A stretch of 64,000 bases of DNA from contig NZ_NEVT01000009.1 in the NCBI RefSeq assembly GCF_002261345.1, positions 372,001-436,000 on the forward strand, in the 5' to 3' direction. The position numbers were made by a program, and so were the translations under genes. Position 1 is the first letter of the stretch, and every line of letters begins with the position of its first letter. Below the pieces are notes generated by a model. That model was not told the origin of the DNA and ran no database searches. It worked only from the letters and a program-made list of their open reading frames with translations. This DNA comes from Bordetella genomosp. 2. GTDB taxonomy: Bacteria > Pseudomonadota > Gammaproteobacteria > Burkholderiales > Burkholderiaceae_B. This document shows positions 26,186-35,690 of the stretch, piece by piece.

Positions 26186-26845
26186 ATGTATACCCTCATC
26201 ATCGGCAACAAGAACTACTCGTCCTGGTCCCTGCGCGCCTGGCTGGCCTTGCGCGCCACCGGCATCCCGTTCAGCGAGCAGAAGCTCGGCCTGTTCACCC
26301 CGGAATTCGCCGAGCGCCTGGGCGGCATCACGCCGGCCGGCCTGGTGCCGGTGCTGCTGGACGGCGACTTCGCCGTGTGGGATTCGCTGGCCATCTGCGA
26401 GTACGCGGCCGAGCGCCACCCCGAGGCCGGCCTGTGGCCCGCCGACCCGCATGCCCGCGCCCGCGCCCGCTCGCTGGCCGCGCAAATGCACAGCGGCTTC
26501 GGCCAGTTGCGCCAGCTGCTGCCGATGAACGTCGAAGCCAAGCTGTCCGGCATCGACTACTCGGCGGCCCAGGGCGACATCTCGCGCGTGCAGGCCATCT
26601 GGCACGACACGCGCGCCGAGTTCGGCCAGGGCGGCCCGTTCCTGTTCGGCAAGTTCTCGGCCGCCGACGCCTTCTATGCCCCGGTCGTGTCGCGGTTCAC
26701 CACCTACGGGGTGCCCGCCGCCGGCGCGGTGCGCGAATACATGGATGCAGTGCTGGCCTTGCCGGCCATGCAGGAATGGACCGGCGACGCATGCGCCGAA
26801 GGGGTGTTCGTGCCCGCGGACGAGCCGTACCGCACGCACCGCTGA
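26186..26845 (+). CDS. Glutathione S-transferase family protein
   Basis: A 219-residue protein with an N-terminal thioredoxin-like domain (MYTLIIGNKNYSSWSLRAWL, with the likely catalytic Ser/Tyr in NYSSWS) and an all-helical C-terminal domain. GLVPVLLDGDFAVWDSLAICEY carries the conserved cis-Pro and the glutathione-binding D-S pair. The ATG at 26186 places these motifs at family positions. It is close to the group annotated as YfcF/GST-like. It converges on dgt seven bases away. Substrate unknown. Confidence 0.88.
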   Translation: MYTLIIGNKNYSSWSLRAWLALRATGIPFSEQKLGLFTPEFAERLGGITPAGLVPVLLDGDFAVWDSLAICEYAAERHPEAGLWPADPHARARARSLAAQMHSGFGQLRQLLPMNVEAKLSGIDYSAAQGDISRVQAIWHDTRAEFGQGGPFLFGKFSAADAFYAPVVSRFTTYGVPAAGAVREYMDAVLALPAMQEWTGDACAEGVFVPADEPYRTHR

Positions 26846-26852
26846 ACAGGCC

Positions 26853-27986
26853 CTAGCCCATCTCGAACAGCCGCCGGTGCTCGCGGATCGCATAGCGATC
26901 CGTCATGCCGGCGATGTAGTCGGCGATGGCGCGCGCCTGGTGCGGCGCGTCGCGCTGGTGGTCGGGCGGCAGCAGGCGCGGGTCGGCCAGGAAGGCCTGG
27001 AACAGCTCGCGCACGATGCGGCGCGCCTTGGTGGTCATGCGCACGACGCGATAGTGGCGGTACAGGTTGTCGAACAGGAACCGCTTCAGTTCGTCGGCCT
27101 CGCGCCGCACGCCATCCGAAAACCCCGCCAGCGGCGGCGCGCGGCGCACCGCGTCGGCGTCGGCCGGCGCGGCGTCGGCAATGCGCTGCAAGGACGTAGC
27201 GGTCAGGTCGACGATCAGGGTGTTGATCATGCGCCGCACCGTTTCCGCGATGGCGCGCCGCGTCGCCAGCTGCGGATAGCGTTCGGCCACTTCGGCGTAG
27301 TGGCGCGCGAAGATGGCCACGTCCTGCATTTGTTCCAGCGTGATCAACCCGGACCGCAGGCCGTCGTCGATGTCATGGTTGTTGTAGGCGATCTCGTCGG
27401 CCAGGTTGGCCACCTGCGCCTCCAGCGACGGCTGGGTACGGTTCAGGAAACGCTCGCCCACGTCGCCCAGCTGCCGGGCATGGGCGGCCGAGCAGTGCTT
27501 CAGGATGCCTTCGCGCGTCTCGAAGCACAGGTTCAGGCCGCTGAACTCGGCATAGCGCTCTTCCAGTTCGTCGACTACGCGCAGGCTTTGCAGGTTGTGC
27601 TCGAAGCCGCCGGCGTGCGGGGCCAGCTCGCGCATGCAGGCGTTGAGCTCGTCCTGCCCGGCATGGCCGAACGGCGTATGGCCCAGGTCGTGCGCCAGGG
27701 CGATGGCCTCGGTCAGGTCCTCGGACAGGCGCAGGCTGCGCGCCAGGGTGCGGGCGATCTGCGCGACTTCCAGGCTGTGGGTCAGGCGGGTGCGGAACAG
27801 GTCGCCTTCGTGGTTGACGAACACCTGGGTCTTGTATTCCAGCCGGCGGAACGCGGTGGAATGGATGATCCGGTCGCGGTCGCGCTGGAATTCGGTGCGG
27901 TTCTGCGGAGCCGGCTCGGCGTGCCGGCGTCCGCGCGTGCTGGAGGGATCGGATGCGTAGCGGGCCAGGTCGTTCATCGGCGGCAT
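26853..27986 (-). CDS. dgt: Deoxyguanosinetriphosphate triphosphohydrolase-like protein
   Basis: A 377-residue HD-domain nucleotidase. The metal-binding HD motif is split as in dGTPases: [16 protein letters not shown] (His) and [17 protein letters not shown] (His-Asp), with [17 protein letters not shown] (Asp) further on. Such enzymes remove triphosphate from dNTPs. The N-terminal RGRRHAEP segment and [24 protein letters not shown] stretch are typical of the long-form proteobacterial dGTPase-like proteins. It follows aroB by 13 bp on the same strand, so aroK-aroB-dgt is likely one operon. Confidence 0.93.
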   Translation of the reverse strand: MPPMNDLARYASDPSSTRGRRHAEPAPQNRTEFQRDRDRIIHSTAFRRLEYKTQVFVNHEGDLFRTRLTHSLEVAQIARTLARSLRLSEDLTEAIALAHDLGHTPFGHAGQDELNACMRELAPHAGGFEHNLQSLRVVDELEERYAEFSGLNLCFETREGILKHCSAAHARQLGDVGERFLNRTQPSLEAQVANLADEIAYNNHDIDDGLRSGLITLEQMQDVAIFARHYAEVAERYPQLATRRAIAETVRRMINTLIVDLTATSLQRIADAAPADADAVRRAPPLAGFSDGVRREADELKRFLFDNLYRHYRVVRMTTKARRIVRELFQAFLADPRLLPPDHQRDAPHQARAIADYIAGMTDRYAIREHRRLFEMG

Positions 27987-27999
27987 CGTCCCTCCTCGG

Positions 28000-29076
28000 T
28001 CATTGCACGGTGCGGGCCAGGACCGCGCGCACCGCCTCCAGGGGCGCGGCCCGGGTCAGGGCCTGGCCGATGCGCGGCATCAGCACGAAGCGTATCTCGC
28101 CGCCCTCGGTTTTCTTGTCTACCTGCATCAGGGCCAGCCAGCGCTCGGCGCCCAGGTCGGGCGCCACGACCGGGCAGCCTATGGCGCCGACCAGGTCGCG
28201 CACCCGCGCCACATCGGCGGGCGGGAAACCGGCGACCTCGGCCGACAGTTCGGCGGCCTGCACCATGCCGCAGCCCACGGCCTCGCCGTGCAGCCATTCG
28301 CCATAGCCCAGGCCCGACTCGATGGCATGGCCGAAGGTGTGGCCCAGGTTCAGGATGGCGCGCAGGCCGGACTCGCGTTCGTCCTTGCCGACCACCTGCG
28401 CCTTCAGCTCGCACGAGCGGCGTATGGCGTGCGACAAGGCAGCGGGATCCAGCGCGCGCAAGGCGGCGGCATTGGTCTCGCACCAGGCCCAGAAATCGGC
28501 GTCCAGGATCAGTCCGTACTTGATCACTTCGGCCAGCCCGGCCGACACTTCGCGCGCCGGCAGGGTGCCCAGCACATCGGTGTCGATCTCCACCGCCACC
28601 GGCTGGTAGAAGGCGCCGATCATGTTCTTGCCGAGCGGGTGGTTGACCGCCGTCTTGCCGCCCACCGACGAATCGACCTGCGCCAGCAACGTGGTGGGCA
28701 CCTGCACGAAACGGATGCCGCGCATGTAGACGGCGGCCGCGAAGCCGGTCATGTCGCCGATCACGCCGCCGCCCAGGGCCACCAGCACGGCGCGCCGGTC
28801 GAGCCGGTTTTGCAGCAACGCGTCGAAAATCAGGTTGAGGGTCTGCCAGTCTTTGTGGGCCTCGCCGTCGGGCAGCTCGATGCGCAGCACGCGCCGGCCG
28901 GTGCGCGCCAGGGCGGCCTCGGCACGCTCGCCGTACAGGGCCGCGACAGTGGGGTTGGTGACCACCGCGATGGCGGTGGCATCGGCCGGAATGGCCTGGT
29001 CCAGGGCATCCAGGCGGCCGGGGCCGATGCGGATCGGGTAGCGCCCGCCCGGGGTGTCGACGTCAACAACGGTCAT
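28000..29076 (-). CDS. aroB: 3-dehydroquinate synthase
   Basis: A 358-residue NAD- and metal-dependent enzyme that cyclises DAHP to 3-dehydroquinate, the second step of the shikimate pathway. Visible are [10 protein letters not shown], the NAD-binding [46 protein letters not shown], and metal ligands in [10 protein letters not shown] and [13 protein letters not shown]. The length is normal. Its start overlaps the end of aroK by 14 bases, and dgt follows. This aroK-aroB-dgt order is conserved in betaproteobacteria. Confidence 0.97.
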   Translation of the reverse strand: MTVVDVDTPGGRYPIRIGPGRLDALDQAIPADATAIAVVTNPTVAALYGERAEAALARTGRRVLRIELPDGEAHKDWQTLNLIFDALLQNRLDRRAVLVALGGGVIGDMTGFAAAVYMRGIRFVQVPTTLLAQVDSSVGGKTAVNHPLGKNMIGAFYQPVAVEIDTDVLGTLPAREVSAGLAEVIKYGLILDADFWAWCETNAAALRALDPAALSHAIRRSCELKAQVVGKDERESGLRAILNLGHTFGHAIESGLGYGEWLHGEAVGCGMVQAAELSAEVAGFPPADVARVRDLVGAIGCPVVAPDLGAERWLALMQVDKKTEGGEIRFVLMPRIGQALTRAAPLEAVRAVLARTVQ

Positions 29077-29698
29077 GGGGTTTCTCGTAGGCTTGCAGCA
29101 GCGGCAGCAACGATTTGACCAGATGCGCCACCGGCATGGTGCCGGTGTCGACGATAAGGTCGGCCACTTCTTCGTACAAGGGCTCGCGCTTGGTCATCAG
29201 GTCGCGCAAGGTGCCGCGCGGGTCGGGGTTGGCCAGCAGCGGGCGGTTGCGGTCGCGGCTGGTGCGCCGGAACAGTTCGTCGACGCTGGCGCGCAGGTAC
29301 ACCACCACGCCGCGCTGGCGCAGCAGGCGGCGATTCTCCGGCGCCAGCACGGCGCCCCCGCCGGTGGCCAGCACGATGCCGCGGCGCTGCGTGCAGTGAT
29401 CCAGCGCCGCCGCCTCGCGCTTGCGGAAGCCGCCTTCGCCCTCGATCTCGAAAATGACCGGCACGCGGACACCGCAGCGCGATTCCAGCTCGTGGTCCAG
29501 GTCGATGAACTCGCGCCCCAGCGCGCGCGCCAGGCCGCGGCCGATGGTCGTCTTGCCGGCGCCCATCATGCCCACCAGGAAAATCGGCAGGTCGTGCGGC
29601 AGGTCGGCGCCCGCGGCGGCGACAGCCGGGGTCGCCGCGCAGGCGGTCTCGTCCGCGTCGGGGCGGGACGCGGGCGCGGAATTCGTGCATTCACTCAT
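29063..29698 (-). CDS. aroK: Shikimate kinase
   Basis: A 211-residue kinase that phosphorylates shikimate at the 3-position. Motifs are the P-loop [18 protein letters not shown] (about residues 43-60), FIDLDHELE with the substrate-binding Asp, [13 protein letters not shown], and ATGGGAVL. The N-terminal 35 residues are an Ala/Asp-rich extension beyond the E. coli enzyme; a later start is possible but no better ATG is seen. It heads the aroK-aroB-dgt operon and is divergent from mrcA across 114 bp. No pilus assembly genes lie between. Confidence 0.95.
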   Translation of the reverse strand: MSECTNSAPASRPDADETACAATPAVAAAGADLPHDLPIFLVGMMGAGKTTIGRGLARALGREFIDLDHELESRCGVRVPVIFEIEGEGGFRKREAAALDHCTQRRGIVLATGGGAVLAPENRRLLRQRGVVVYLRASVDELFRRTSRDRNRPLLANPDPRGTLRDLMTKREPLYEEVADLIVDTGTMPVAHLVKSLLPLLQAYEKPHDRC

Positions 29699-29812
29699 GC
29701 ACGCATTATCCCATCGCCGGCTAGTTGCCCGCTTACCACATTGAACGAATTTGTTACAGAAACCAGGGTGGGACGGTCAAGCGTGTCTACAGATACCCGT
29801 AAAATCGCCGCG

Positions 29813-32284
29813 ATGAGCAAGTCGCAGAATTCTTCCAAAAAAGCCCCAGTCCCCAAGAGCGGATCTCCTGTTTTACGGTTCTTCGTCAAAACGGGCATTT
29901 TCTTTGGCGGCCTGGCGCTGTGTGGCGTCTTGCTGGGCGGCATGGCATTGGCGCTGGCCTGGCCCAACCTGCCCGACTTGCACGCCATGACCGACTACCG
30001 CCCGCGCGTGCCGCTGCGGGTCTATACCGCCGACCACGTGCTGATCGGCGAGTTCGGCGAAGAACGCCGCAACGTGCTGCGCATCAATGAGTTTCCCGAT
30101 GTGATGAAGTCCGCGGTGCTGGCGGCCGAAGACGACCGCTTCTACCAGCATGGCGGCATCGACTGGGCCGGCGTCGTGCGCGCCGGCCTGGCCAACCTGC
30201 TCAGCATGTCCAAGTCGCAGGGCGCCAGCACCATCACCATGCAGGTGGCCCGCAACTTCTACCTGAGCTCCGAGAAAACCTACTCGCGCAAGTTCTACGA
30301 GCTGCTGCTGACCTTCAAGATCGAATCCGAGCTCACCAAGGACCAGATCCTCGAGCTCTACATGAACCAGATCTACCTGGGCCATCGCTCGTACGGCTTC
30401 GCGGCCGCCTCGCGCCGCTATTTCGGCAAGCCCGTGTCCCAGGTGACGGCCGCCGAGGCCGCCATGCTGGCGGGCATCCCGAAGGCGCCGTCGCGCTTCA
30501 ATCCCATCGCCAACCGGCCGCGCGCCGAGCTGCGGCAGCATTACGTGCTGGGCCGGATGCACTCGCTGGGCTACCTGACCGACACCGAGTACCAGCAGGC
30601 CAAGGCGCAGCCGATCGTGCTCAAGGCCGCCGAAGGCACGCCCGCCGGCGGCTACGCCATCCATGGCGAATATGTCGCCGAGCTGGCGCGCCAGCTGCTC
30701 TACGGCATTTACCAGGACAACGTCTATTCGCGCGGCATCAACGTCTACACCACGGTGCACTCGAAAGACCAGGAATCGGCCTACCACGCGGTGCGCGACG
30801 GCGTGCTGCAATACACGCGCCGCACCTACTACCCGGGACCGGAAGAGCAGCTCGACATGCCCGAAGGCATCGAGAACAATCCGCAGGCGCTGGACGATTA
30901 TCTCGACGGCGTGTTCGAAAAATTCCCGGACAGCGACGACCTGCTCACCGCCGTCGTGCTCTCGGCCAGCCCCACGGAAGTGAAGGTGGTGCGCAGCGCC
31001 AACGAGTTCATCACCATCGACGACAAGAAGGCGCTGGCGGTGGTGGCCCGCTCGCTGGGCAGCAAGGTGCCGGCGGAGCGGCGGCTCAAGCGCGGCTCGG
31101 TGGTGTACATCCACAAGTTCGGCGACGGCTGGGAAGTGATCAACATGCCGTCGGTCCAGGCGGCGTTCGTCGCGCTGTCGCCGCAGGACGGCGCCATCCG
31201 CGCCATGGTGGGCGGCTTCGACTTCTACCGCGGCAAGTTCAACCGCGTGACGCAGGCCTGGCGCCAGCCGGGTTCGAACATCAAGCCGTTCATCTATGCG
31301 GCTTCGCTCGAGCGCGGCCTGACGCCCGCCACCCAGATCTCCGACCAGCCGTTCGTGCTCACCGCCGCGCAGACCGGCTCCAAGGCCTGGCACCCGAAGA
31401 ACTACGGCAATACCTACGAGCCCATGCTGACCATGCGGCAAGGCCTGTACAAGTCCAAGAACATGGTCTCGATCCGCATCCTGCAGGCCATCGGCCCGCA
31501 GTACGCGCAAGACTACCTGACCCGCTTCGGCTTCGACAAAGCCCGCCAGCCCGCGGTGCTGCCGCTCGCGCTGGGCGCGGGCTCGGTTACCCCGCTGCAG
31601 CTGGCCGGGGCCTACGCGGTGTTCGCCAACGGCGGCTATCGCATCGCGCCCTATCTCATCGAACGCGTCACCGACAGCTCGGGCAAGGTGCTGATGCAGT
31701 CCAAGCCGATCGTGGCCGGCGACACCTCGGCGCGCGCAATCGACCCGCGCACCGCCTGGGTCATGGACGACATGCTGCGCGGCGTGGCCACCAGCGGCAC
31801 CGCGGCGCGGGCCCGGGCCGCGCTCAAGCGCGCCGACATCGCCGGCAAGACCGGCACCACCAACGAATCGGTGGATGCCTGGTTCTCGGGCTACACGCCC
31901 TCGCTGGTGGCGACCGCGTGGATGGGGTTCGACCAGCCCAAGTCGCTGGGTTCGCGCGAAACCGGCGGCGGCATCGCCATGCCGATCTGGCTGGACTACA
32001 TGTCCGACATGCTCAAGGGCGTCCCCGAGCAGAAACAGCGTCCGCGTCCCGAGGGCCTGCTGGTCGAGCGGGGCGATTTCTATTTCTCGGAATTCCCGCC
32101 CGGGCAGGCGGTGGCGCGGCTGGGGCTGTCCGAGCCCGCCGCCCCCGCGGAAGACCAGCTGGGGGATTTCCTGAACGACCTGATCGGCAACGGCGGCGGC
32201 GGCGGCGGCGACAACAGCATCCGCGCCGCGCCGAACCTGAACCCCGAGAAGCAGTCGCCCTGGTCGCAGCAGATTCCGTTCTGA
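29813..32284 (+). CDS. mrcA: Penicillin-binding protein 1A
   Basis: An 823-residue class A PBP, the bifunctional peptidoglycan synthase of the inner membrane. A short cytoplasmic tail is followed by one membrane helix (FFGGLALCGVLLGGMALALA). The glycosyltransferase domain shows the catalytic EDDRFYQHGGIDW, then GASTITMQVARNFYLS and ILELYMNQIYLG. An OB-like insert precedes the transpeptidase domain with SxxK (PGSNIKPF), SxN (YKSKNMVS) and KTG (AGKTGTTNES). It ends in a Gly-rich, disordered tail. ATG at 29813 is the family start; the longer open frame upstream is antisense to aroK. Confidence 0.96.
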   Translation: MSKSQNSSKKAPVPKSGSPVLRFFVKTGIFFGGLALCGVLLGGMALALAWPNLPDLHAMTDYRPRVPLRVYTADHVLIGEFGEERRNVLRINEFPDVMKSAVLAAEDDRFYQHGGIDWAGVVRAGLANLLSMSKSQGASTITMQVARNFYLSSEKTYSRKFYELLLTFKIESELTKDQILELYMNQIYLGHRSYGFAAASRRYFGKPVSQVTAAEAAMLAGIPKAPSRFNPIANRPRAELRQHYVLGRMHSLGYLTDTEYQQAKAQPIVLKAAEGTPAGGYAIHGEYVAELARQLLYGIYQDNVYSRGINVYTTVHSKDQESAYHAVRDGVLQYTRRTYYPGPEEQLDMPEGIENNPQALDDYLDGVFEKFPDSDDLLTAVVLSASPTEVKVVRSANEFITIDDKKALAVVARSLGSKVPAERRLKRGSVVYIHKFGDGWEVINMPSVQAAFVALSPQDGAIRAMVGGFDFYRGKFNRVTQAWRQPGSNIKPFIYAASLERGLTPATQISDQPFVLTAAQTGSKAWHPKNYGNTYEPMLTMRQGLYKSKNMVSIRILQAIGPQYAQDYLTRFGFDKARQPAVLPLALGAGSVTPLQLAGAYAVFANGGYRIAPYLIERVTDSSGKVLMQSKPIVAGDTSARAIDPRTAWVMDDMLRGVATSGTAARARAALKRADIAGKTGTTNESVDAWFSGYTPSLVATAWMGFDQPKSLGSRETGGGIAMPIWLDYMSDMLKGVPEQKQRPRPEGLLVERGDFYFSEFPPGQAVARLGLSEPAAPAEDQLGDFLNDLIGNGGGGGGDNSIRAAPNLNPEKQSPWSQQIPF

Positions 32285-32286
32285 CC

Positions 32287-32308
32287 CGGGGCCGCCGAGG
32301 CGGCCCCG
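32287..32308. terminator. Convergent hairpin between mrcA and cyaY
   Basis: A 10-bp stem CGGGGCCGCC/GGCGGCCCCG with a two-base loop fills the short gap between the two convergent stop codons. No U run follows on either strand, so it may act as a bidirectional partial terminator or mRNA-end stabiliser. Confidence 0.6.
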
Positions 32309-32638
32309 TTACAGCCGCAGGCTCACCGGCACGCCGGCGGCTTCGGAGCAAATCTGCGACAGGGCATCGGGCAGCGGGGGGCCGCCGCGGGTATCGTTCC
32401 AGTGCTGGCCGTCGTAGCGGTAATGGAAACCGCCGCTGCGCGCGGCCACCCAGATTTCCTGCATGGCCGCCTGGCTGTTGACGACCACGTGCGTGCCGTC
32501 CTCGAAGACCAGCGTCAGCACGTTGCCGCTGCGGCCGGCCTCGACATCGACGTCCAGCGAAGCCGCCCAGTCGTCGGCCTGGCTCTCGATACTGTCGAGC
32601 ACCTGGTCGACCAACGCAAGGAATTCGGTTTCAGTCAT
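32309..32638 (-). CDS. cyaY: Iron-sulfur cluster assembly protein CyaY (frataxin)
   Basis: A 109-residue bacterial frataxin that binds iron and tunes Fe-S cluster assembly on IscS/IscU. It begins with the acidic helix MTETEFLALVDQVLDSIE and continues with VEAGRSGNVLTLVFEDGTHVVVN, the beta-sheet part. It ends with IWVAARSGGFHYRYDGQHW, including the conserved W and the FHY segment. The ATG at 32638 gives the usual length (106 in E. coli). It is divergent from the lptM-lysA pair, an arrangement conserved in beta- and gammaproteobacteria. Confidence 0.95.
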   Translation of the reverse strand: MTETEFLALVDQVLDSIESQADDWAASLDVDVEAGRSGNVLTLVFEDGTHVVVNSQAAMQEIWVAARSGGFHYRYDGQHWNDTRGGPPLPDALSQICSEAAGVPVSLRL

Positions 32639-32669
32639 AATCGAACCTGCAAGAATTACGGAGTTTCGA

Positions 32670-32848
32670 GTGTTCCAATTGGCACGCAGCCGCATGGCTT
32701 TACGCATTGTAGCCACGCTGGCGGCAACCGGCCTGGTTGCCGCGTGCGGCTTCAAGGGGCCGCTGTACCTGCCGCCGCCCGAAGACGGCGCGCCCGCGCA
32801 ACCCGAACAGCAACAGCCGGCCCCCATTCCCCCCACCACCACGCTTCC

Positions 32849-32852
<4 letters not shown>
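32670..32852 (+). CDS. lptM: Small lipoprotein LptM (YifL-like)
   Basis: A 60-residue lipoprotein with signal ALRIVATLAATGLVAAC and lipid-carrying Cys, followed by GFKGPLYLPPP, the hallmark of LptM/YifL. A Pro/Gln-rich tail follows. LptM has been shown in E. coli to help LptD oxidative maturation in the outer membrane. GTG at 32670 with GGAG six bases before is preferred; ATG at 32694 would shorten the signal's N-region by eight residues. The stop overlaps the lysA ATG (ATGA), so the two are coupled. Confidence 0.85.
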
Positions 32853-34141
<1,289 letters not shown>

Positions 34142-34150
34142 CAGGCCCCC

Positions 34151-34223
34151 CCGAAGCGCTGCGCGCTTCCCCCTCAAGGGGGCGACGCTGGCGGACCGGC
34201 AAAGCCGGCTCCGCGGCGTCCCC
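34151..34223 (+). repeat. Second dispersed repeat family, copy at lysA 3' end
   Basis: A GC-rich stretch runs CCCCTCAAGGGGGCGACGC, then GCGGACCGGCAAAGCCGGCT and CCGCGGCGTCCCC. Its right part recurs at 55170-55200 and its left part at 55101-55117. It contains short internal palindromes (CCGGCAAAGCCGG). It directly precedes GGTGTC palindrome locus 3 in the gap between convergent lysA and ccsA. Confidence 0.6.
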
Positions 34224-34249
34224 GATCAAGCCGCAGCCAATCGAAGGCA

Positions 34250-34314
34250 GGTGTCAGACACCCTGGAGAGACGGCCGGCCATCCGCCAGGCTGGCTCGCA
34301 GGGTGTCTGACACC
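34250..34314. repeat. GGTGTC(A/T)GACACC inverted pair, locus 3
   Basis: GGTGTCAGACACC (34250-34262) and its complement GGTGTCTGACACC (34302-34314) are 52 bp apart start to start, exactly the spacing at locus 1, although the 39-bp spacers differ in sequence. They lie between the convergent lysA and ccsA genes and could form a hairpin in either transcript. Confidence 0.75.
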
Positions 34315-34340
34315 TCGCGAGGCCGGCCAGCAAGAACCGC

Positions 34341-35681
34341 CTACAGCTCGCCGTACGAGTGCAGGCCCGACAGGAACATGTTCACGCCCAGGAAGGCGAA
34401 CCCGGTGATCAGCAGGCCGACCAGCGCCCAGTAGGCCGCCAGGTGGCCGCGCAGCCCTTTCATCAGGCGCATGTGCAGCCAGGCCGCATAGTTCAGCCAG
34501 ACGATCAGGGCCCAGGTCTCCTTCGGGTCCCATTGCCAGTAGGCGCCCCAGGCGTCGGCGGCCCACAGCGCGCCCAGGATGGTCGCCACGGTGAAGAACG
34601 CGAAGCCGATGGCGATGGCGCGGTACATGATGTCGTCCAGCACCTCGAGCGACGGCAGGGCCTGGGCGATGCGCCGCCGCCCCAGCAGGATGCCGCCCAC
34701 GATGACGATGCCGATCCCGAAATAGATCATCCAGGTGGCCGACAGCCCCTCGGTGCGGAACACCATGGGTTCCACGCAGAGCAGCACGCCCAGCACGAAC
34801 AGCGGGGCCAGCTTGACCCAGGACGTGGTGGTGCCATGCTGCTTGACCAGGTAGGCGAAGCCCACCATGGCCGCCAGCGAGAACGTGCCGTAGCCGATGA
34901 AGTTGGCCGGCACGTGCAGTTTCATCCACCAGCTTTTCAGGGCCGGCACCAGCGGCTGGATCTGCCCGGCGTCACGAGTGAACGCGTACCACAGCAGGAA
35001 GACCGTGGCCGAGGAAATCACCAGCAGCACGAAACCGCCCAGCGCGCGGGTCGCGTACTTGCGCTCGTAGTACAGGTAGAACAGCGCGGTGATCAGCGAG
35101 AACAGCACGAACACTTCGTACAGGTTGCTGACCGGGATGTGGCCGAGGTCCGGCCCCATCAGGTGTCCTTCGCGCCAGCGCACCAGCATGCCGGTCACGC
35201 CGGCGAAGACCGCGCCCCAGGTCAGGGCGGTGCCCAGCCAGGCCGCGGTCGGGCTGAACAGGCCGATCCAGTAGCAGGCCGTGGCCAGGATGAACAGGGC
35301 GCTCATCCACAGAATGGCCGATTGCGAAGAAAACAGGTATTTCAGGAAGAACACCTGCTCGGCGCGCGCCGGGTCGTTCTGGTACAGCACCAGCGCCAGC
35401 CCCGCGGCGAGGGCGCAGGCGACCATCAGCCGCCGCAGCGGCCGCCACAGCCAGCCCATCCAGGTCAGCACGAACACCGTGCCGCACAGGATGATCTTCT
35501 CGTAGTAGTCCATCGCGCCGCTGTAGCGGGTCAGCGCAAAAGCGGCGCCGGCCGCCAGCAGCAGGAAAAAGACGATATCGGTCCAGTCGGGACGGCCGCG
35601 CTGGGCGCGCGCGTCGCCGGTCGGCGAGGGGGCGGCCTGCCACAGGGCGTCGGACGAGTGTGTGGAAGTAGTCGCGGACAT
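34341..35681 (-). CDS. ccsA: Cytochrome c biogenesis protein CcsA (ResC-like), System II
   Basis: A 446-residue polytopic protein with about ten membrane segments. The tryptophan-rich heme-handling WWD motif is DAWGAYWQWDPKETWALI near residue 365. Flanking histidines lie in GHIPVSNLYE, KLHVPANFIGYGTFS and AAWLHMRLMKG. With CcsB it forms the System II heme export and attachment synthetase. It lies nine bases downstream of ccsB on the same strand, below the cytochrome c4 gene, giving a compact cytochrome maturation operon. Confidence 0.94.
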   Translation of the reverse strand: MSATTSTHSSDALWQAAPSPTGDARAQRGRPDWTDIVFFLLLAAGAAFALTRYSGAMDYYEKIILCGTVFVLTWMGWLWRPLRRLMVACALAAGLALVLYQNDPARAEQVFFLKYLFSSQSAILWMSALFILATACYWIGLFSPTAAWLGTALTWGAVFAGVTGMLVRWREGHLMGPDLGHIPVSNLYEVFVLFSLITALFYLYYERKYATRALGGFVLLVISSATVFLLWYAFTRDAGQIQPLVPALKSWWMKLHVPANFIGYGTFSLAAMVGFAYLVKQHGTTTSWVKLAPLFVLGVLLCVEPMVFRTEGLSATWMIYFGIGIVIVGGILLGRRRIAQALPSLEVLDDIMYRAIAIGFAFFTVATILGALWAADAWGAYWQWDPKETWALIVWLNYAAWLHMRLMKGLRGHLAAYWALVGLLITGFAFLGVNMFLSGLHSYGEL

Positions 35682-35690
35682 GAAAAAACC

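Noticed and set aside
24383-28523. Open frames opposite uvrA, the GST gene and aroB
   Set aside because: They have the low-complexity composition of antisense frames and overlap genes with complete catalytic motifs.
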